Source: JAFLCL01 sp039809495 (GTDB lineage: Bacteria > Myxococcota_A > Polyangia > Polyangiales > Sandaracinaceae). From it: 64,000 nt of DNA. Below the pieces are notes generated by a model. It made no database searches. It worked only from the letters and a program-made list of their open reading frames with translations, and was not told the DNA's origin. The DNA lies in the NCBI GenBank assembly GCA_039809495.1, contig JBDHVC010000011.1:1-64000 (forward strand), written 5' to 3'. The first letter of the stretch is position 1, and each line of letters opens with the position of its first letter. The translations under genes and the position numbers were made by a program. Shown piece after piece: positions 1 through 8,974 of this stretch.

Positions 1-1986
1 GAGCCGCATCGCGGCCTCACGCCACTCCCTCATCTCGCGCGGCGCGCCGAGCGGGGTGAGGGCCTCCACCCACTCGGCCGCCCACGCGCGCTCGAGCTCA
101 CCCCGCTCGTCCGCGTGCTCGCGCGCGCTCGCCGCGAGCGCCTCCATCCGCCGGCGCGCGCCCTCGAGCCGGACGCCGAGCGCGCTGCGCTCCTCGACCC
201 GCGCCGCGTCGCGCGCGAGCGCGTCGCTCAGCTGATCCGCGCGGGCGACCGCCTCACCGTACTCGACGACGCGTCGGCTCCTCCCCGCGAGCGGCTCGGC
301 TCGGAGGGCGCCCTCGTCTCCGAGGAGCCAGTCGCGGAGCTCGATCCACCTCGCCTCGCGATCGGCGCGCGCGCGCTCGAGCGCCGCGAAGGACGGGATC
401 TCCCCCGACTCGAGCAGCGCCTCGAGGCGCCGCTCGTCGTCGGCGCGTCCTCGCTCGAGCTCCCGAGCCTCGCGCCGCAGCCCCTCCTCGCGGTCGGCGA
501 GGGCGTCGAAGCGAGCGGCGAACCGATCGATCGCCGCGAGCTCAGGGAGACGCAGCGCGACGAGCGCGTCGAGGCTCCCCGTGAAGCGCCCCAGGCGCGC
601 CCGCTCCGCCTCGAGGCGACGGCGATCGTGCTCGAGCGCCACGCGCTCATCGTCGATCGCACGATCGATCGCCCCCTCCGCGCGCGCCGCCGCGAGCGCG
701 CGCCCGAGCGCGTCGAGCTCGGGCGGCGCCCCACCCTCGTCCCCGAGCGAGCGCGCGAGCGCGTCGCGCTCGTCGGCCTGCTTGCGCTCGCGCTCGTCGA
801 GCTTCGCGAGCCGGTCGTCGAGGACGAGCCCGCGCTGCGCCAGCTCCTCGATCAGCCCGCTCCGGCCGATCACCGCGCGCAGCGTGTCGACCTCCTCGAT
901 CGCGAGATCGGGGCGAAGCTCGCGCAGGAGCTCGGACACCCGCGCCGTGTGCGTCTGGAGCGCCTTGAGCTGCCGCGGCTGATCCAGGCGAGCCTTCTCC
1001 GCCGCGCCGAGCGCCCGCTCGAGCGCCTGGATGACGCCCGCGTTCTCGAGGAGATCCGCGCGCACCTCGAGCGCGGCGAGCTCGGCGCGGATCTCGTCGA
1101 TCGCCCGCGTCGCGCCCTCCTCGCGCAGCCCGAGCGCCTCACGTCGGCTCCGCGCCCCGGCGACGAGCGCGTCGAAGTCCCGACGCAGGAGCCTCACCTC
1201 GCCCTCGCGCGCCCGCTCGTCGAGCAGGGCCTCTCGCTCCAAGAGCGCCCTCGCGACGCGCTCGACGCGGGTGAGACGCCCAAGACGCGCGCTCGCCTCT
1301 CGCGTCTCCGCCTCGACGCGCGACAGCGCTCGCTCGGCGTCGGCGAGCTCCGCGCGGCAGGCGGAGAGCTGCCCGACGGAGTGCGTCGCGTCGCGCTCGC
1401 GCTTGCGGACGCGCTCGAGCTCGAGGAGCGAGGCCGCGATCGAGGTCTTCGGCGCGTGGGCGCGAAAGCGCTGATCCGCCTCGGCGGAGAGCGCCTCGAC
1501 GAGGCGGAGCTGGCGCGGCGATCCGACGGCCGCGCCGAAGAGCAGCCTGCCTGTCTCGCCCTTCGCGTCGAGCAGGGTCTTGGCGCCGGTGACGAGCGTC
1601 TCGTGGTCGATCGCGTAGAGGCTGCGGTAGAGCGCCTCGTCGACGCCGCCGAAGCAGCGGCTCCACGCCTCCGCGTCGATGGGCGCGCCCGTCACCGCGT
1701 CGAGCAGCGTGTTCTTGTTCCCCTTGCGCCGACGGGTGCGGAGCTCCTCGCCGCTCGCGAGCCGCAGCGTCCCGCCGACCGCGAGCCGATCGTAGGCGTG
1801 GAGGAATTTGTCGGGCGTCTCGTGATCGAACCCGAAGAACCACGCGGCGATCGCGCGGAGCGTCGAGCTCTTGCCCGCCTCGTTCGGGCCGAAGAGGACG
1901 TGGACGCCCTCGGCCCCCGCGCCGAGCTCGAGCGAGACGTCGGTGAAGGGGCCGAAGGCCGTCAGATCGAGCCGGGTGATCTTCAC
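1..1986 (-). CDS. YhaN/SbcC-like AAA ATPase, 3' end outside window
   Basis: Large coiled-coil ATPase predicted to work with the adjacent metallophosphoesterase in a Mre11-Rad50/SbcCD-like DNA end-processing complex. The GTG start at 1986 overlaps the upstream stop (GTGA). The first 662 codons read without a stop to the window edge, so the C-terminus with Walker B is missing. The N-terminus reads VKITRLDLTAFGPF, followed by Walker A GPNEAGKS at residues 33-40, as in YhaN/SbcC-type ATPases. After about residue 180 the sequence is almost entirely Arg/Glu/Ala/Leu-rich, consistent with long coiled-coil arms. YhaN is favoured over SbcC because of the opening motif and the YhaO-like partner; the distinction is inference. 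Confidence 0.85.
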   Translation of the reverse strand, partial: MKITRLDLTAFGPFTDVSLELGAGAEGVHVLFGPNEAGKSSTLRAIAAWFFGFDHETPDKFLHAYDRLAVGGTLRLASGEELRTRRRKGNKNTLLDAVTGAPIDAEAWSRCFGGVDEALYRSLYAIDHETLVTGAKTLLDAKGETGRLLFGAAVGSPRQLRLVEALSAEADQRFRAHAPKTSIAASLLELERVRKRERDATHSVGQLSACRAELADAERALSRVEAETREASARLGRLTRVERVARALLEREALLDERAREGEVRLLRRDFDALVAGARSRREALGLREEGATRAIDEIRAELAALEVRADLLENAGVIQALERALGAAEKARLDQPRQLKALQTHTARVSELLRELRPDLAIEEVDTLRAVIGRSGLIEELAQRGLVLDDRLAKLDERERKQADERDALARSLGDEGGAPPELDALGRALAAARAEGAIDRAIDDERVALEHDRRRLEAERARLGRFTGSLDALVALRLPELAAIDRFAARFDALADREEGLRREARELERGRADDERRLEALLESGEIPSFAALERARADREARWIELRDWLLGDEGALRAEPLAGRSRRVVEYGEAVARADQLSDALARDAARVEERSALGVRLEGARRRMEALAASAREHADERGELERAWAAEWVEALTPLGAPREMREWREAAMRL

Positions 1987-3269
1987 GGCTCGCCCTCGGG
2001 ATCGACGAGCCGATCGAGCAGGAGCTCGCGCGCGGCGAGGAGCGCGCGCTCGAGCGTCTCCGGGCTCCTCGGATCGATCAGCTCGAGCCCTCCCGCGGAC
2101 TTCGCGAGCTGCTTGGCGAGCGGCGCGAGCCACTCGTCGAAGGGGCCGATGCGCGCGCGCGCCTCGTCGAGCGAGGTGATCGCGCCGATCGAGCGGAGCA
2201 GCTCGGGGAGCGGGCCTTCACCCGCGAGGAGGCTCGCGCGATCGACCCAGGGCTCGGTCGCGAGCTCGACCTTCTCGACCCACGCGCGATCGGGGAAGCG
2301 CGCCGCGACGTCGTCGAGGATCCGCGCGCGGAGCCGCAGGGGATCGGCGCGCAGCGCCGCGTCGAGCTTCGTGCGCCCCACGAAGCGCAGACGGCCGGCG
2401 AGCAGCTCCGGCCGGCCCGCGTCGCGCGCTTCCTCGACCGCGCGCGCGATCGCCTCGAGCCCGGCGGAGATCACGTCGCCGAGATCCTCGAGCCCGCCGA
2501 CGTCGACGTCGCAGCGCGCCCACCGGACGACGTCGAGCACGCGCTCCTCGACGCGCTCCACGCGGCCGTGCTCGACCGTGACGAGGGTCGCTCCCTTGGG
2601 ACCCACCTCGCGGGCGTGTCGCCCTTGGAGGCAGCCCGGAAAGACGACCCAGGGATCGCCAGCCCGCACGATCTCTCGGCCGTGGACGTGCCCGAGGGCC
2701 CAGTAGTCGTAGCCGCGCGCCTCGAGATCCGCGAGGGTGCACGGGGCGTAGGGCTGATGCCCGGGCCGACCGTCGAGGCTCGTGTGGAGCAGCCCCACGT
2801 TGAGCATCCCCTCGACGCGCGCGGGGTAGCCCGCGGCGAGGTTCTCCATAACCTCGCGCGCGCCAAAGCTCTGGCCGTGGAGCGCGACGCCCAGCGCCTC
2901 GAGGCGCTCGGTGCGAGGCGCGTCCGAAGGGAAGACGGTGAGGTTCGAGCGCCGCTCGATCGCGTCGAGGAGGCGGCTCTCCGCGTCGTGGTTGCCGAGC
3001 ACCGCGAAGACGCGGATCCCCGCGCGCTCGAGCTCGCCCAGCTTCTTCGCGAGGAAGCTCGCCGAGCCGACGTCGCGCCAGGTGCCGTCGTAGAGATCGC
3101 CGGCGACGAGGACGAAGGACACCTGCTCGTCGATCGCGAGCCGCACGAGCGCGTCGAACGCGCGGCGGCTCGCGCCTCGGATCGCGTCGTTCGGCGTGTC
3201 GTCGCCGTGACGCTCGAGCCCTCTTAGGGGGCTGTCGAGGTGGAGATCGGCGGCGTGGAGGAATTTCAT
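1983..3269 (-). CDS. SbcD/YhaO-like DNA repair metallophosphoesterase
   Basis: A 428-residue calcineurin-like phosphoesterase, the nuclease partner expected for the ATPase encoded directly downstream. The metal-binding motifs appear in order: DLHLDS (residues 8-13), GDLYDG, GNHDAE and GHVHGRE, the Mre11/SbcD set. The C-terminal third is Glu/Arg/Leu-rich, suitable for contacting the ATPase coiled coil. The start MKFLHAADLHLDS is chosen because it puts the first metal motif at the usual place; the open frame extends further upstream but that part shows no conserved sequence. It overlaps the next gene by 4 bases, so the two are probably translationally coupled. Confidence 0.92.
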   Translation of the reverse strand: MKFLHAADLHLDSPLRGLERHGDDTPNDAIRGASRRAFDALVRLAIDEQVSFVLVAGDLYDGTWRDVGSASFLAKKLGELERAGIRVFAVLGNHDAESRLLDAIERRSNLTVFPSDAPRTERLEALGVALHGQSFGAREVMENLAAGYPARVEGMLNVGLLHTSLDGRPGHQPYAPCTLADLEARGYDYWALGHVHGREIVRAGDPWVVFPGCLQGRHAREVGPKGATLVTVEHGRVERVEERVLDVVRWARCDVDVGGLEDLGDVISAGLEAIARAVEEARDAGRPELLAGRLRFVGRTKLDAALRADPLRLRARILDDVAARFPDRAWVEKVELATEPWVDRASLLAGEGPLPELLRSIGAITSLDEARARIGPFDEWLAPLAKQLAKSAGGLELIDPRSPETLERALLAARELLLDRLVDPEGEP

Positions 3270-3612
3270 GTCGAGGATGCGGGTCGAGCTCGAGCGACGC
3301 CGTGGAGCTCGAAGGTATCGCATCGAGGCGCGATCGCGCCTCGACATCACGGCGCACGGGGCGTCCGGAAAGGGGTCGTCGGCGGAGCTCTTGGGACACC
3401 GCGCGGAGGGGCGACGAGGTGTTCGCGCATCGAGGCGTCTCGCTCCGAGCCGAGCAGGCTCGGGGCGAGAGACGCGGGCCACCCTCGGAGCCGACGCCTC
3501 GGGAAAGGACGAGCCCCCAACCTCCTGCGAGGAGATCGGGGGCCGTCGAGTCATGCCCGCGCGTCGCGCGGAGCTGTGGAGCGAGCCTCGAGGGTCCGCT
3601 CCCTTTCGTGGG
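3270..3612. other. 343-bp intergenic region with palindrome and hairpin
   Basis: This gap lies between the end of the ASH-repeat gene and the start of the sbcD-like gene, both on the minus strand. It holds the 22-bp palindrome at 3323-3344 and an imperfect hairpin at about 3437-3473 whose best inner part is CCGAGCC/GGCTCGG around a 5-base loop. The hairpin could end the upstream transcript, although no T-run follows it. Short open frames here look like noise. No convincing gene or RNA was seen. Confidence 0.4.
3323..3344. repeat. 22-bp perfect palindrome upstream of the sbcD-like gene
   Basis: Bases 3323-3344 read identically on both strands, centred on GATC, about 54 bp upstream of the phosphoesterase start. 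It could be an operator or a cruciform or hairpin-forming site. GC-rich DNA with many GCGATCGC words makes shorter palindromes common, but 22 perfect bases is long. Confidence 0.5.
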
Positions 3613-6600
3613 TCAGCCCGGAGCGGCCACGCCCGTCGCGCTCAGCGCGATCGAGACCTGCTTCTCCGCCGTACCGTCCGTGACGGTCAGCGTCGCGGTG
3701 CGCGCACCGAGCGCCGGCGGGACGAACCGCACGGTGATCGAGCACGTGCCGCCAGCCGCCAACGACACGCCGAGGCAAGTGTTCGCCTCGATGTCGAAGT
3801 CCGCGGCGTTCGTGCCCGAGATGGCCGCGGTCAGGACGCCCGTCGCCACCGTCGAGGCGCTCTGGTTGGTGATGGTGATCGTCTGGAACGAGCTACCGTC
3901 GATCGGCGCCGTCCAGCCGGTGGGGGCAGCCGACGAGGTGAGCGCCGAGATGCCCGCCGACGAGATCGTGCCGGTGACCGACGCGATACCCGTGGCGCCG
4001 ACCGTCAGCGTGCCAGAGTCGGCACCGACGGTCTGCGGGGTGTGGAGGACAGCGACGGTGCAGGTGCCGCTCGGCGCCAAGCTGCCACCCACCGTGCACG
4101 TCGACGAGCCAAACGCGAAGTCACCCGTGAGCGCGAGGCTCAGGTTGGTCGCGTCCGATCCGCCGTTGTTCGAGACGGTGTAGGACGTGCACGCGAAGCT
4201 GCCGCCGGCGTAGTGATCCGCGCAGGTCTGCGGCGCGCTCGGGCTGATGCCGAGGAGCGCGGCCGCGAGGCCTCGACCGCTCAGGGTGGCGGTCTGCGAG
4301 AGCGAGCCGGCGGTCACGGTGAAGGTCGCCGCGCGATTTCCAGCCGCCGTCGGCCGGAAGGTCACCTCGAAGGTGCACGACGCTCCGCCCGCGAGCGCCC
4401 CGGAGCAGGTGCTCGCGCCGATCGCGAACTGACCCGGATCCGCGCCGCCCAGCGCCGCCGTCGGCGTGGCCGTGGTGGGCACGCCGCCCGTGTTCGTGAT
4501 CGTGAACACGAACGGGGTGGACGTCGTGCCGACCACCTGGTCACCGAAGGCGTGGATGCCCGTCGAGAGCGCGAGCGCCGCCGCGGTCAGGCCGATCCCC
4601 GACACCGGGACGGTGCCAGAGCCCGACCACCCGAGGCTCCCCTGCCGAAGCCCAGTGGCGTCGGGGTTGAAGGTCGCGCTGAAGGTGCAGTTCGCCCCCG
4701 CGGCGAGCGATCCCGTGCAGGTGCCCGCGGAGATGGTGAACGACCCGCAAGCACCGCCGGCGCAGGACGGTGCCGTCCCGAGCGCGACGGCCGAGGCGCT
4801 CGTGTTCGTCACGGTGAAGGTCTGCGCCGGCCGCGCGGTGCCGACCGGGCTCTCACCGAAGTAGTAGGGAGACGGGCTGATCGAGAGGGCCTGCGCCGAC
4901 GAGAGCCCCGTCCCGATGACGGGGTGCGAGGCGCTGAGGACGGTGCCCTGCCTGAGCGTCAGCGAACCGCTCTGCGACCCGGACGCGCTCGGGCTGAACC
5001 GAAGCGTCACGGTGCACGACGCGCCCGCGGCGAGCGTCCCGCTGCAGCCATTGGTGCCGACCGCGAAGTGCGCAGGCACCGTCAGCGAGAGCGTGCCCGT
5101 CGCGAAGTCGCCGGGGTTGCGGAACGTGAAAGAGGCGAGCCCGGAATTGCTGCCGACCAGCACCGATCCGAAGTCGAACGGCGAGCCGGAGGTGGTGTAG
5201 GGCAGCGTCGCCTCGAGGTTCGCGGGTCGGCGCGACTGGCCCGTGAGCGCCGCGCTGGCGTAGCCGGCCTGGCCGCTCCCGATCCCGCCCTCGCTGACCG
5301 CGAGGGTCGCGGCGTGGTTCGACCCACCAGAGCTCGAGGAAGGCCGGTAGTCGACGGTGACCGTGCACGTGCCGTCCGCCGGGAGCGTCGTGCAGGCGTG
5401 CGAGGAGGTGAACGTCGCGGGATCAGCCCCGCCCAGCGAGACGGCGATCGCCGCGGTCGCGGTCGAGCCGTTGTTCCGGACGGTGAACGTCTGAGCCGCG
5501 CTCGTCGTCCCCGCGCCGGTGGCGAAGCTCCCGGTCGCGGGCGTCACCGCGAGGTGCGCGCCGACTCGAGCCGTCAAGGCGGTGTTCGCGGACGGCGATC
5601 CCGCGCTCACCGCGAGGGTTCCGTCGTAGGAGAAGCCCGTCAGGACGTTGTACGCCGGCAGGGCATCGAAGCGCACGACGATCGTGCAGCTCGCGCCCGC
5701 CGCGAGCGGCGCGCTCGTCACGCACGTCCCGCCGCCCGTGCCGGTCACGATGGTGTAGCCGGTGGGGGCGCCCGGGAGCGAGAACGCGAGGTTGCTCGAG
5801 GTCGGCACCGCGCCGGGGTTCGTCACGGTGAAGGTGCGCGTCTGCGAGGTGCGCCCGAGGACCGTCCCGAAGTCGCCGCTGCCGGTGACCACGAGGGAGG
5901 CGCCCGGGATGCCCGTCCCGGTGATCTCCGCGGAGGCCGAGTTCGACCCGTAGGAGATCGTCACCGTGCCGCTCGCCGCCGCGGCCGTCCGCGGGTAGAA
6001 GCGGACGGTGATGGTGCAAGTGCGGCCGGGCCCAGACCCCGTCAGCGTCCGCCCGGTGCAGCCGTCCGCCTGGATGCTCATGTCGCCCGAGAACGAGGCG
6101 CTGGTCGAGATCCGGGGGCTGGGGGTCGAGTTATCATTCCTGACCGTCAGCACCACGTCCGTGTAGCCGCCGATCGTCCGGTTCCCGAACGCGGCGGGGA
6201 ACGTCGTCGAGGACGGGCCCGTCCCGATCTGCCACTGCGTGAAGCGCACCGCGCCGACCGCGTTGCCCATGAGGGTCTGGGTCTCGCTCGAGCCGCCCGA
6301 GCCCGTCGCCGAGAGCGCGACCGAGCGCGGACCCGCCGAGCCCGTCGGAGAGAAGGTGACGCGGACCCAACAGCTCGCGCCCGCCGCCAAGCTCGCACCG
6401 CAGGCGGTGAAGAGTGGCCGATTCGCGCGGACGAACTCGGACGTCGTCGGCGCCGCCGACGGCGACGTGATGGCGAACGAGGTGAGCTCGCGGCTCGTTC
6501 GGTTCGTGATCCGGTAGTCCATGGACGCGCTGTCGCCGACGCGGACATCGCCGAAGTCGAACGAGTCGCCGGTCGCCGGGGTGATCTCGATATCCGGGGT

Positions 6601-8676
6601 GCCGGTGCCGTCGAGCGCGGCGGTCACCGTCCCGCCGGGAGAGCCCGAGACGGTGAGGGTCGCCGCGCGCAGGCCCTGCGTCGAGGGGGCGAAGCGCACG
6701 TCGATCTGGCAGCTCGCGCTCGACGTGAGGGTCGTGCAGGTGTTCGCGACGATCGTGAAGTCCGAGGCGGCGGCGCCCGAGATGCCCGCGGTGAGCGTGC
6801 CCGTCGTGTCGGCTCCGCTGTTGGAGAGGGTGAACGTGCGCGTCGCCGACTCCGTCTCGACCACGTTCCCGAACGACGACGTCGTCGGGTTGATCGACAG
6901 CGCGGCGGGGGTGATGCCGGTGCCGGAGATGTCGGCCGAGCCGCTGCCCCCCGTCGTGGCGCTCACGTTGAGCGTCGCCGTCTTGAGGCCGAGCGAGGTC
7001 GGGCTGAAGCGGACGGTGACGGTGCAGTCCGTGCCGCCCGCGAGGGCGCTCGTGCAGCCGTTGCTCACGATGGAGAACTGCGTGGCCTGGACGCCGCGGA
7101 GCTCGACCGTGGGCACGGAGGTCGAGGCCGTGCCGGCGTTGCTGATGGTGAAGGAGCGATCCGAGCTGCTCCGGCCCGTCGCGACGGAGCCGAAGTCGAC
7201 GGAGGTCGGCGCGACGCGGATGGCCGCCGCGGCCTCGCCGGTGCCCGAGAGCGCCGCGGTGACCGAGCCGCCCGGGGTGCCCTGCACGCGCAGCGTGGCC
7301 CCGCGGGGTCCCGCCGCGCTCGGCTGGAACTGGACGGCGACGGTGCACGTCGCGCCCGCCGCGAGCGTCGAGCCCGAGCAGCCGTCACCCGAGCCGACGA
7401 AGGGGAAGTCGGCCGGGTTCGCGCCAGCGACGGCGGCCGTGAGGACGCCGGTCGGGGTCGAGCCCGAGTTGCGGATCGTGAAGGTGGTCGCGCCGATCGC
7501 GGTGCCGACCGCCGAGGTGCCGAAGTCGCGGGTCGTCGGATCGATCGTGATGTTGCCGGGCGCGAGCCCCTCGCCGTCGAGCGCGGCCGAGGCGGTCAGC
7601 GTCCCGTCCGTGAGCTCGAGCGAGGCGGCCTTCGTGCCGGCGGAGCTCGGCGAGAAGCGGACGACCACCGTGCAGGTGTCGCCCCCGTCGAGCGGCGCGC
7701 CCGCGCACGTGCTCGTCACGACGCGGAACTCGGACGCGTTCGCGCCGGTCAGCGACTGCGAGATCGTGCCCGTCGCGATGCCGCCCGCGTTGCGCAGGGT
7801 GAACGTCACGTCGGCGCTCGAGCTGCCCGTCACGACCGAGCCGAAGCTCTGCGACGTCGGCGTGAGGCGCAGGCTCGCCGGCGCGACGGCCGCGCCCTGG
7901 AGGGCCGCCGTCACCGTGCCGCCCGGGCTCGAGGTGACGCTGAGGCTGCCGCTGTGCGTGCCCGCCGCGCTCGGCGCGTAGCGGACCTCGACGGTGCAGC
8001 TCGCGCCCGCCGCGAGCGTCTCGCCCGCGCAGTCGTCGGCGCCGATCACGAACTGCGTGGCGTCGAGGCCCGTGATCGACGTGAGGAGCTCACCGCTCGG
8101 CGAATCGCCCGTGTTCTGGACGGTGAAGGTGTGCGTGGCGCCGGCGGCACCGAGCGTCACCGAGCCGAAGTTGTACGGCGTCGGGGAGATCGAGAGACCG
8201 GCGTCGGTGAGGCCGTTGCCCTCGAGGGTGCCAATGACCGTGTGCGAGCCGTCGGTGACCGTGACGCTCGCGGAGGCGCTCCCCTCGGCGGAGGGCCGGA
8301 AGGTGATCGAGAACGTGCACGTGTCGCCCGCGTCGAGGCGAGCCCCCGCGCAGGAGTTCGCGCCGATCGAGAAGGAGGTCGCGGACGCGCCGCTCAAGGA
8401 CACGTTCAGCGCGGTGCTCGGGCCGGTGCCGCTGTTGCGGACGGTGAACTCCTGCGCGGCGCTCGAGGAGCCAATGACCACGTCGCCGAAGCTGCCGAGC
8501 AGCGGCGTGAACGCGAGGTCGGCCTCCGGCCTCGGGCCCGCGTCGGTCACCGTCGCGTCCGGCAAGTTGACGAAGGCATCGGCCTCTTCCGGACTCGGAC
8601 CGGGGCAACCACCCAGTGACACCGCGAGCGCGGCGCCGACGAGCGGCAGCGTTGCACGACCGTACCGTCTATTCAT
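3613..8676 (-). CDS. giant ASH/choice-of-anchor D repeat lipoprotein
   Basis: A 1687-residue predicted surface lipoprotein. The signal peptide MNRRYGRATLPLVG ends in a lipobox-like VSLGGC, then an Asp/Ala-rich linker. The rest is about 15 tandem Ig-like units of roughly 100-110 residues following the pattern FGSVxxG, FTVxNxG, TGxL, C-xxxLAxGxSCTVxVRFxP and LxGTG, typical of ASH/HYDIN-like choice-of-anchor D domains. Most units carry a Cys pair (C-x4-7-SC), which could form a disulfide in the periplasm or outside. The ATG at 8676 is chosen because AAAGGGG lies just upstream; an in-frame ATG 11 codons earlier lacks this. Likely role is adhesion or scaffolding at the cell surface; no enzymatic domain is visible. 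Confidence 0.88.
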   Translation of the reverse strand: MNRRYGRATLPLVGAALAVSLGGCPGPSPEEADAFVNLPDATVTDAGPRPEADLAFTPLLGSFGDVVIGSSSAAQEFTVRNSGTGPSTALNVSLSGASATSFSIGANSCAGARLDAGDTCTFSITFRPSAEGSASASVTVTDGSHTVIGTLEGNGLTDAGLSISPTPYNFGSVTLGAAGATHTFTVQNTGDSPSGELLTSITGLDATQFVIGADDCAGETLAAGASCTVEVRYAPSAAGTHSGSLSVTSSPGGTVTAALQGAAVAPASLRLTPTSQSFGSVVTGSSSADVTFTLRNAGGIATGTISQSLTGANASEFRVVTSTCAGAPLDGGDTCTVVVRFSPSSAGTKAASLELTDGTLTASAALDGEGLAPGNITIDPTTRDFGTSAVGTAIGATTFTIRNSGSTPTGVLTAAVAGANPADFPFVGSGDGCSGSTLAAGATCTVAVQFQPSAAGPRGATLRVQGTPGGSVTAALSGTGEAAAAIRVAPTSVDFGSVATGRSSSDRSFTISNAGTASTSVPTVELRGVQATQFSIVSNGCTSALAGGTDCTVTVRFSPTSLGLKTATLNVSATTGGSGSADISGTGITPAALSINPTTSSFGNVVETESATRTFTLSNSGADTTGTLTAGISGAAASDFTIVANTCTTLTSSASCQIDVRFAPSTQGLRAATLTVSGSPGGTVTAALDGTGTPDIEITPATGDSFDFGDVRVGDSASMDYRITNRTSRELTSFAITSPSAAPTTSEFVRANRPLFTACGASLAAGASCWVRVTFSPTGSAGPRSVALSATGSGGSSETQTLMGNAVGAVRFTQWQIGTGPSSTTFPAAFGNRTIGGYTDVVLTVRNDNSTPSPRISTSASFSGDMSIQADGCTGRTLTGSGPGRTCTITVRFYPRTAAAASGTVTISYGSNSASAEITGTGIPGASLVVTGSGDFGTVLGRTSQTRTFTVTNPGAVPTSSNLAFSLPGAPTGYTIVTGTGGGTCVTSAPLAAGASCTIVVRFDALPAYNVLTGFSYDGTLAVSAGSPSANTALTARVGAHLAVTPATGSFATGAGTTSAAQTFTVRNNGSTATAAIAVSLGGADPATFTSSHACTTLPADGTCTVTVDYRPSSSSGGSNHAATLAVSEGGIGSGQAGYASAALTGQSRRPANLEATLPYTTSGSPFDFGSVLVGSNSGLASFTFRNPGDFATGTLSLTVPAHFAVGTNGCSGTLAAGASCTVTLRFSPSASGSQSGSLTLRQGTVLSASHPVIGTGLSSAQALSISPSPYYFGESPVGTARPAQTFTVTNTSASAVALGTAPSCAGGACGSFTISAGTCTGSLAAGANCTFSATFNPDATGLRQGSLGWSGSGTVPVSGIGLTAAALALSTGIHAFGDQVVGTTSTPFVFTITNTGGVPTTATPTAALGGADPGQFAIGASTCSGALAGGASCTFEVTFRPTAAGNRAATFTVTAGSLSQTATLSGRGLAAALLGISPSAPQTCADHYAGGSFACTSYTVSNNGGSDATNLSLALTGDFAFGSSTCTVGGSLAPSGTCTVAVLHTPQTVGADSGTLTVGATGIASVTGTISSAGISALTSSAAPTGWTAPIDGSSFQTITITNQSASTVATGVLTAAISGTNAADFDIEANTCLGVSLAAGGTCSITVRFVPPALGARTATLTVTDGTAEKQVSIALSATGVAAPG

Positions 8677-8763
8677 TCTCGTACCCCTTTCGATGAAACA
8701 GCCCATCACCGAGCGAGGTGAGCGCCCTCCATCGAAGGCTGTGCCACCGCGCCGATGGTCTCG

Positions 8764-8792
8764 GGGGTACTGAAGCGTTCTCCGCTTGTCAA
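8764..8792 (-). promoter_or_regulatory. candidate sigma-70-type promoter of the ASH lipoprotein gene
   Basis: On the minus strand a perfect -35 hexamer TTGACA (8792-8787) is followed after exactly 17 bases by TACCCC (8769-8764), a poor -10 match. It would give a leader of about 85 bases. The perfect -35 in a very GC-rich gap is the main support. Confidence 0.35.
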
Positions 8793-8974
8793 TCCGGTTC
8801 CGATCCAGGGCCGCCGCTACCGAGAGAATTCACACTCTCCGGCAAGGAAGGTCCTTCGCGCTTCACGTGCAGGAGGCCGCAGAGGCTCTGGCGGCCTCGC
8901 GCGAACGAGGACGCGCGCCGATCGCGGCGTCCTCGCGAGCGATCGTCGAAGGAGCCGCCGCGTGACCCGCGCCG

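Noticed and set aside
3268..8619. A 1783-codon open frame on the plus strand
   Set aside because: Antisense to the ASH-repeat lipoprotein. It lacks a ribosome site, and its product is Arg/Gly/Ala noise.
8785..8810. tRNA-like T-arm phrase GGTTCCGATCC
   Set aside because: No matching acceptor, anticodon or D-arm can be folded around it; it is part of the promoter gap.
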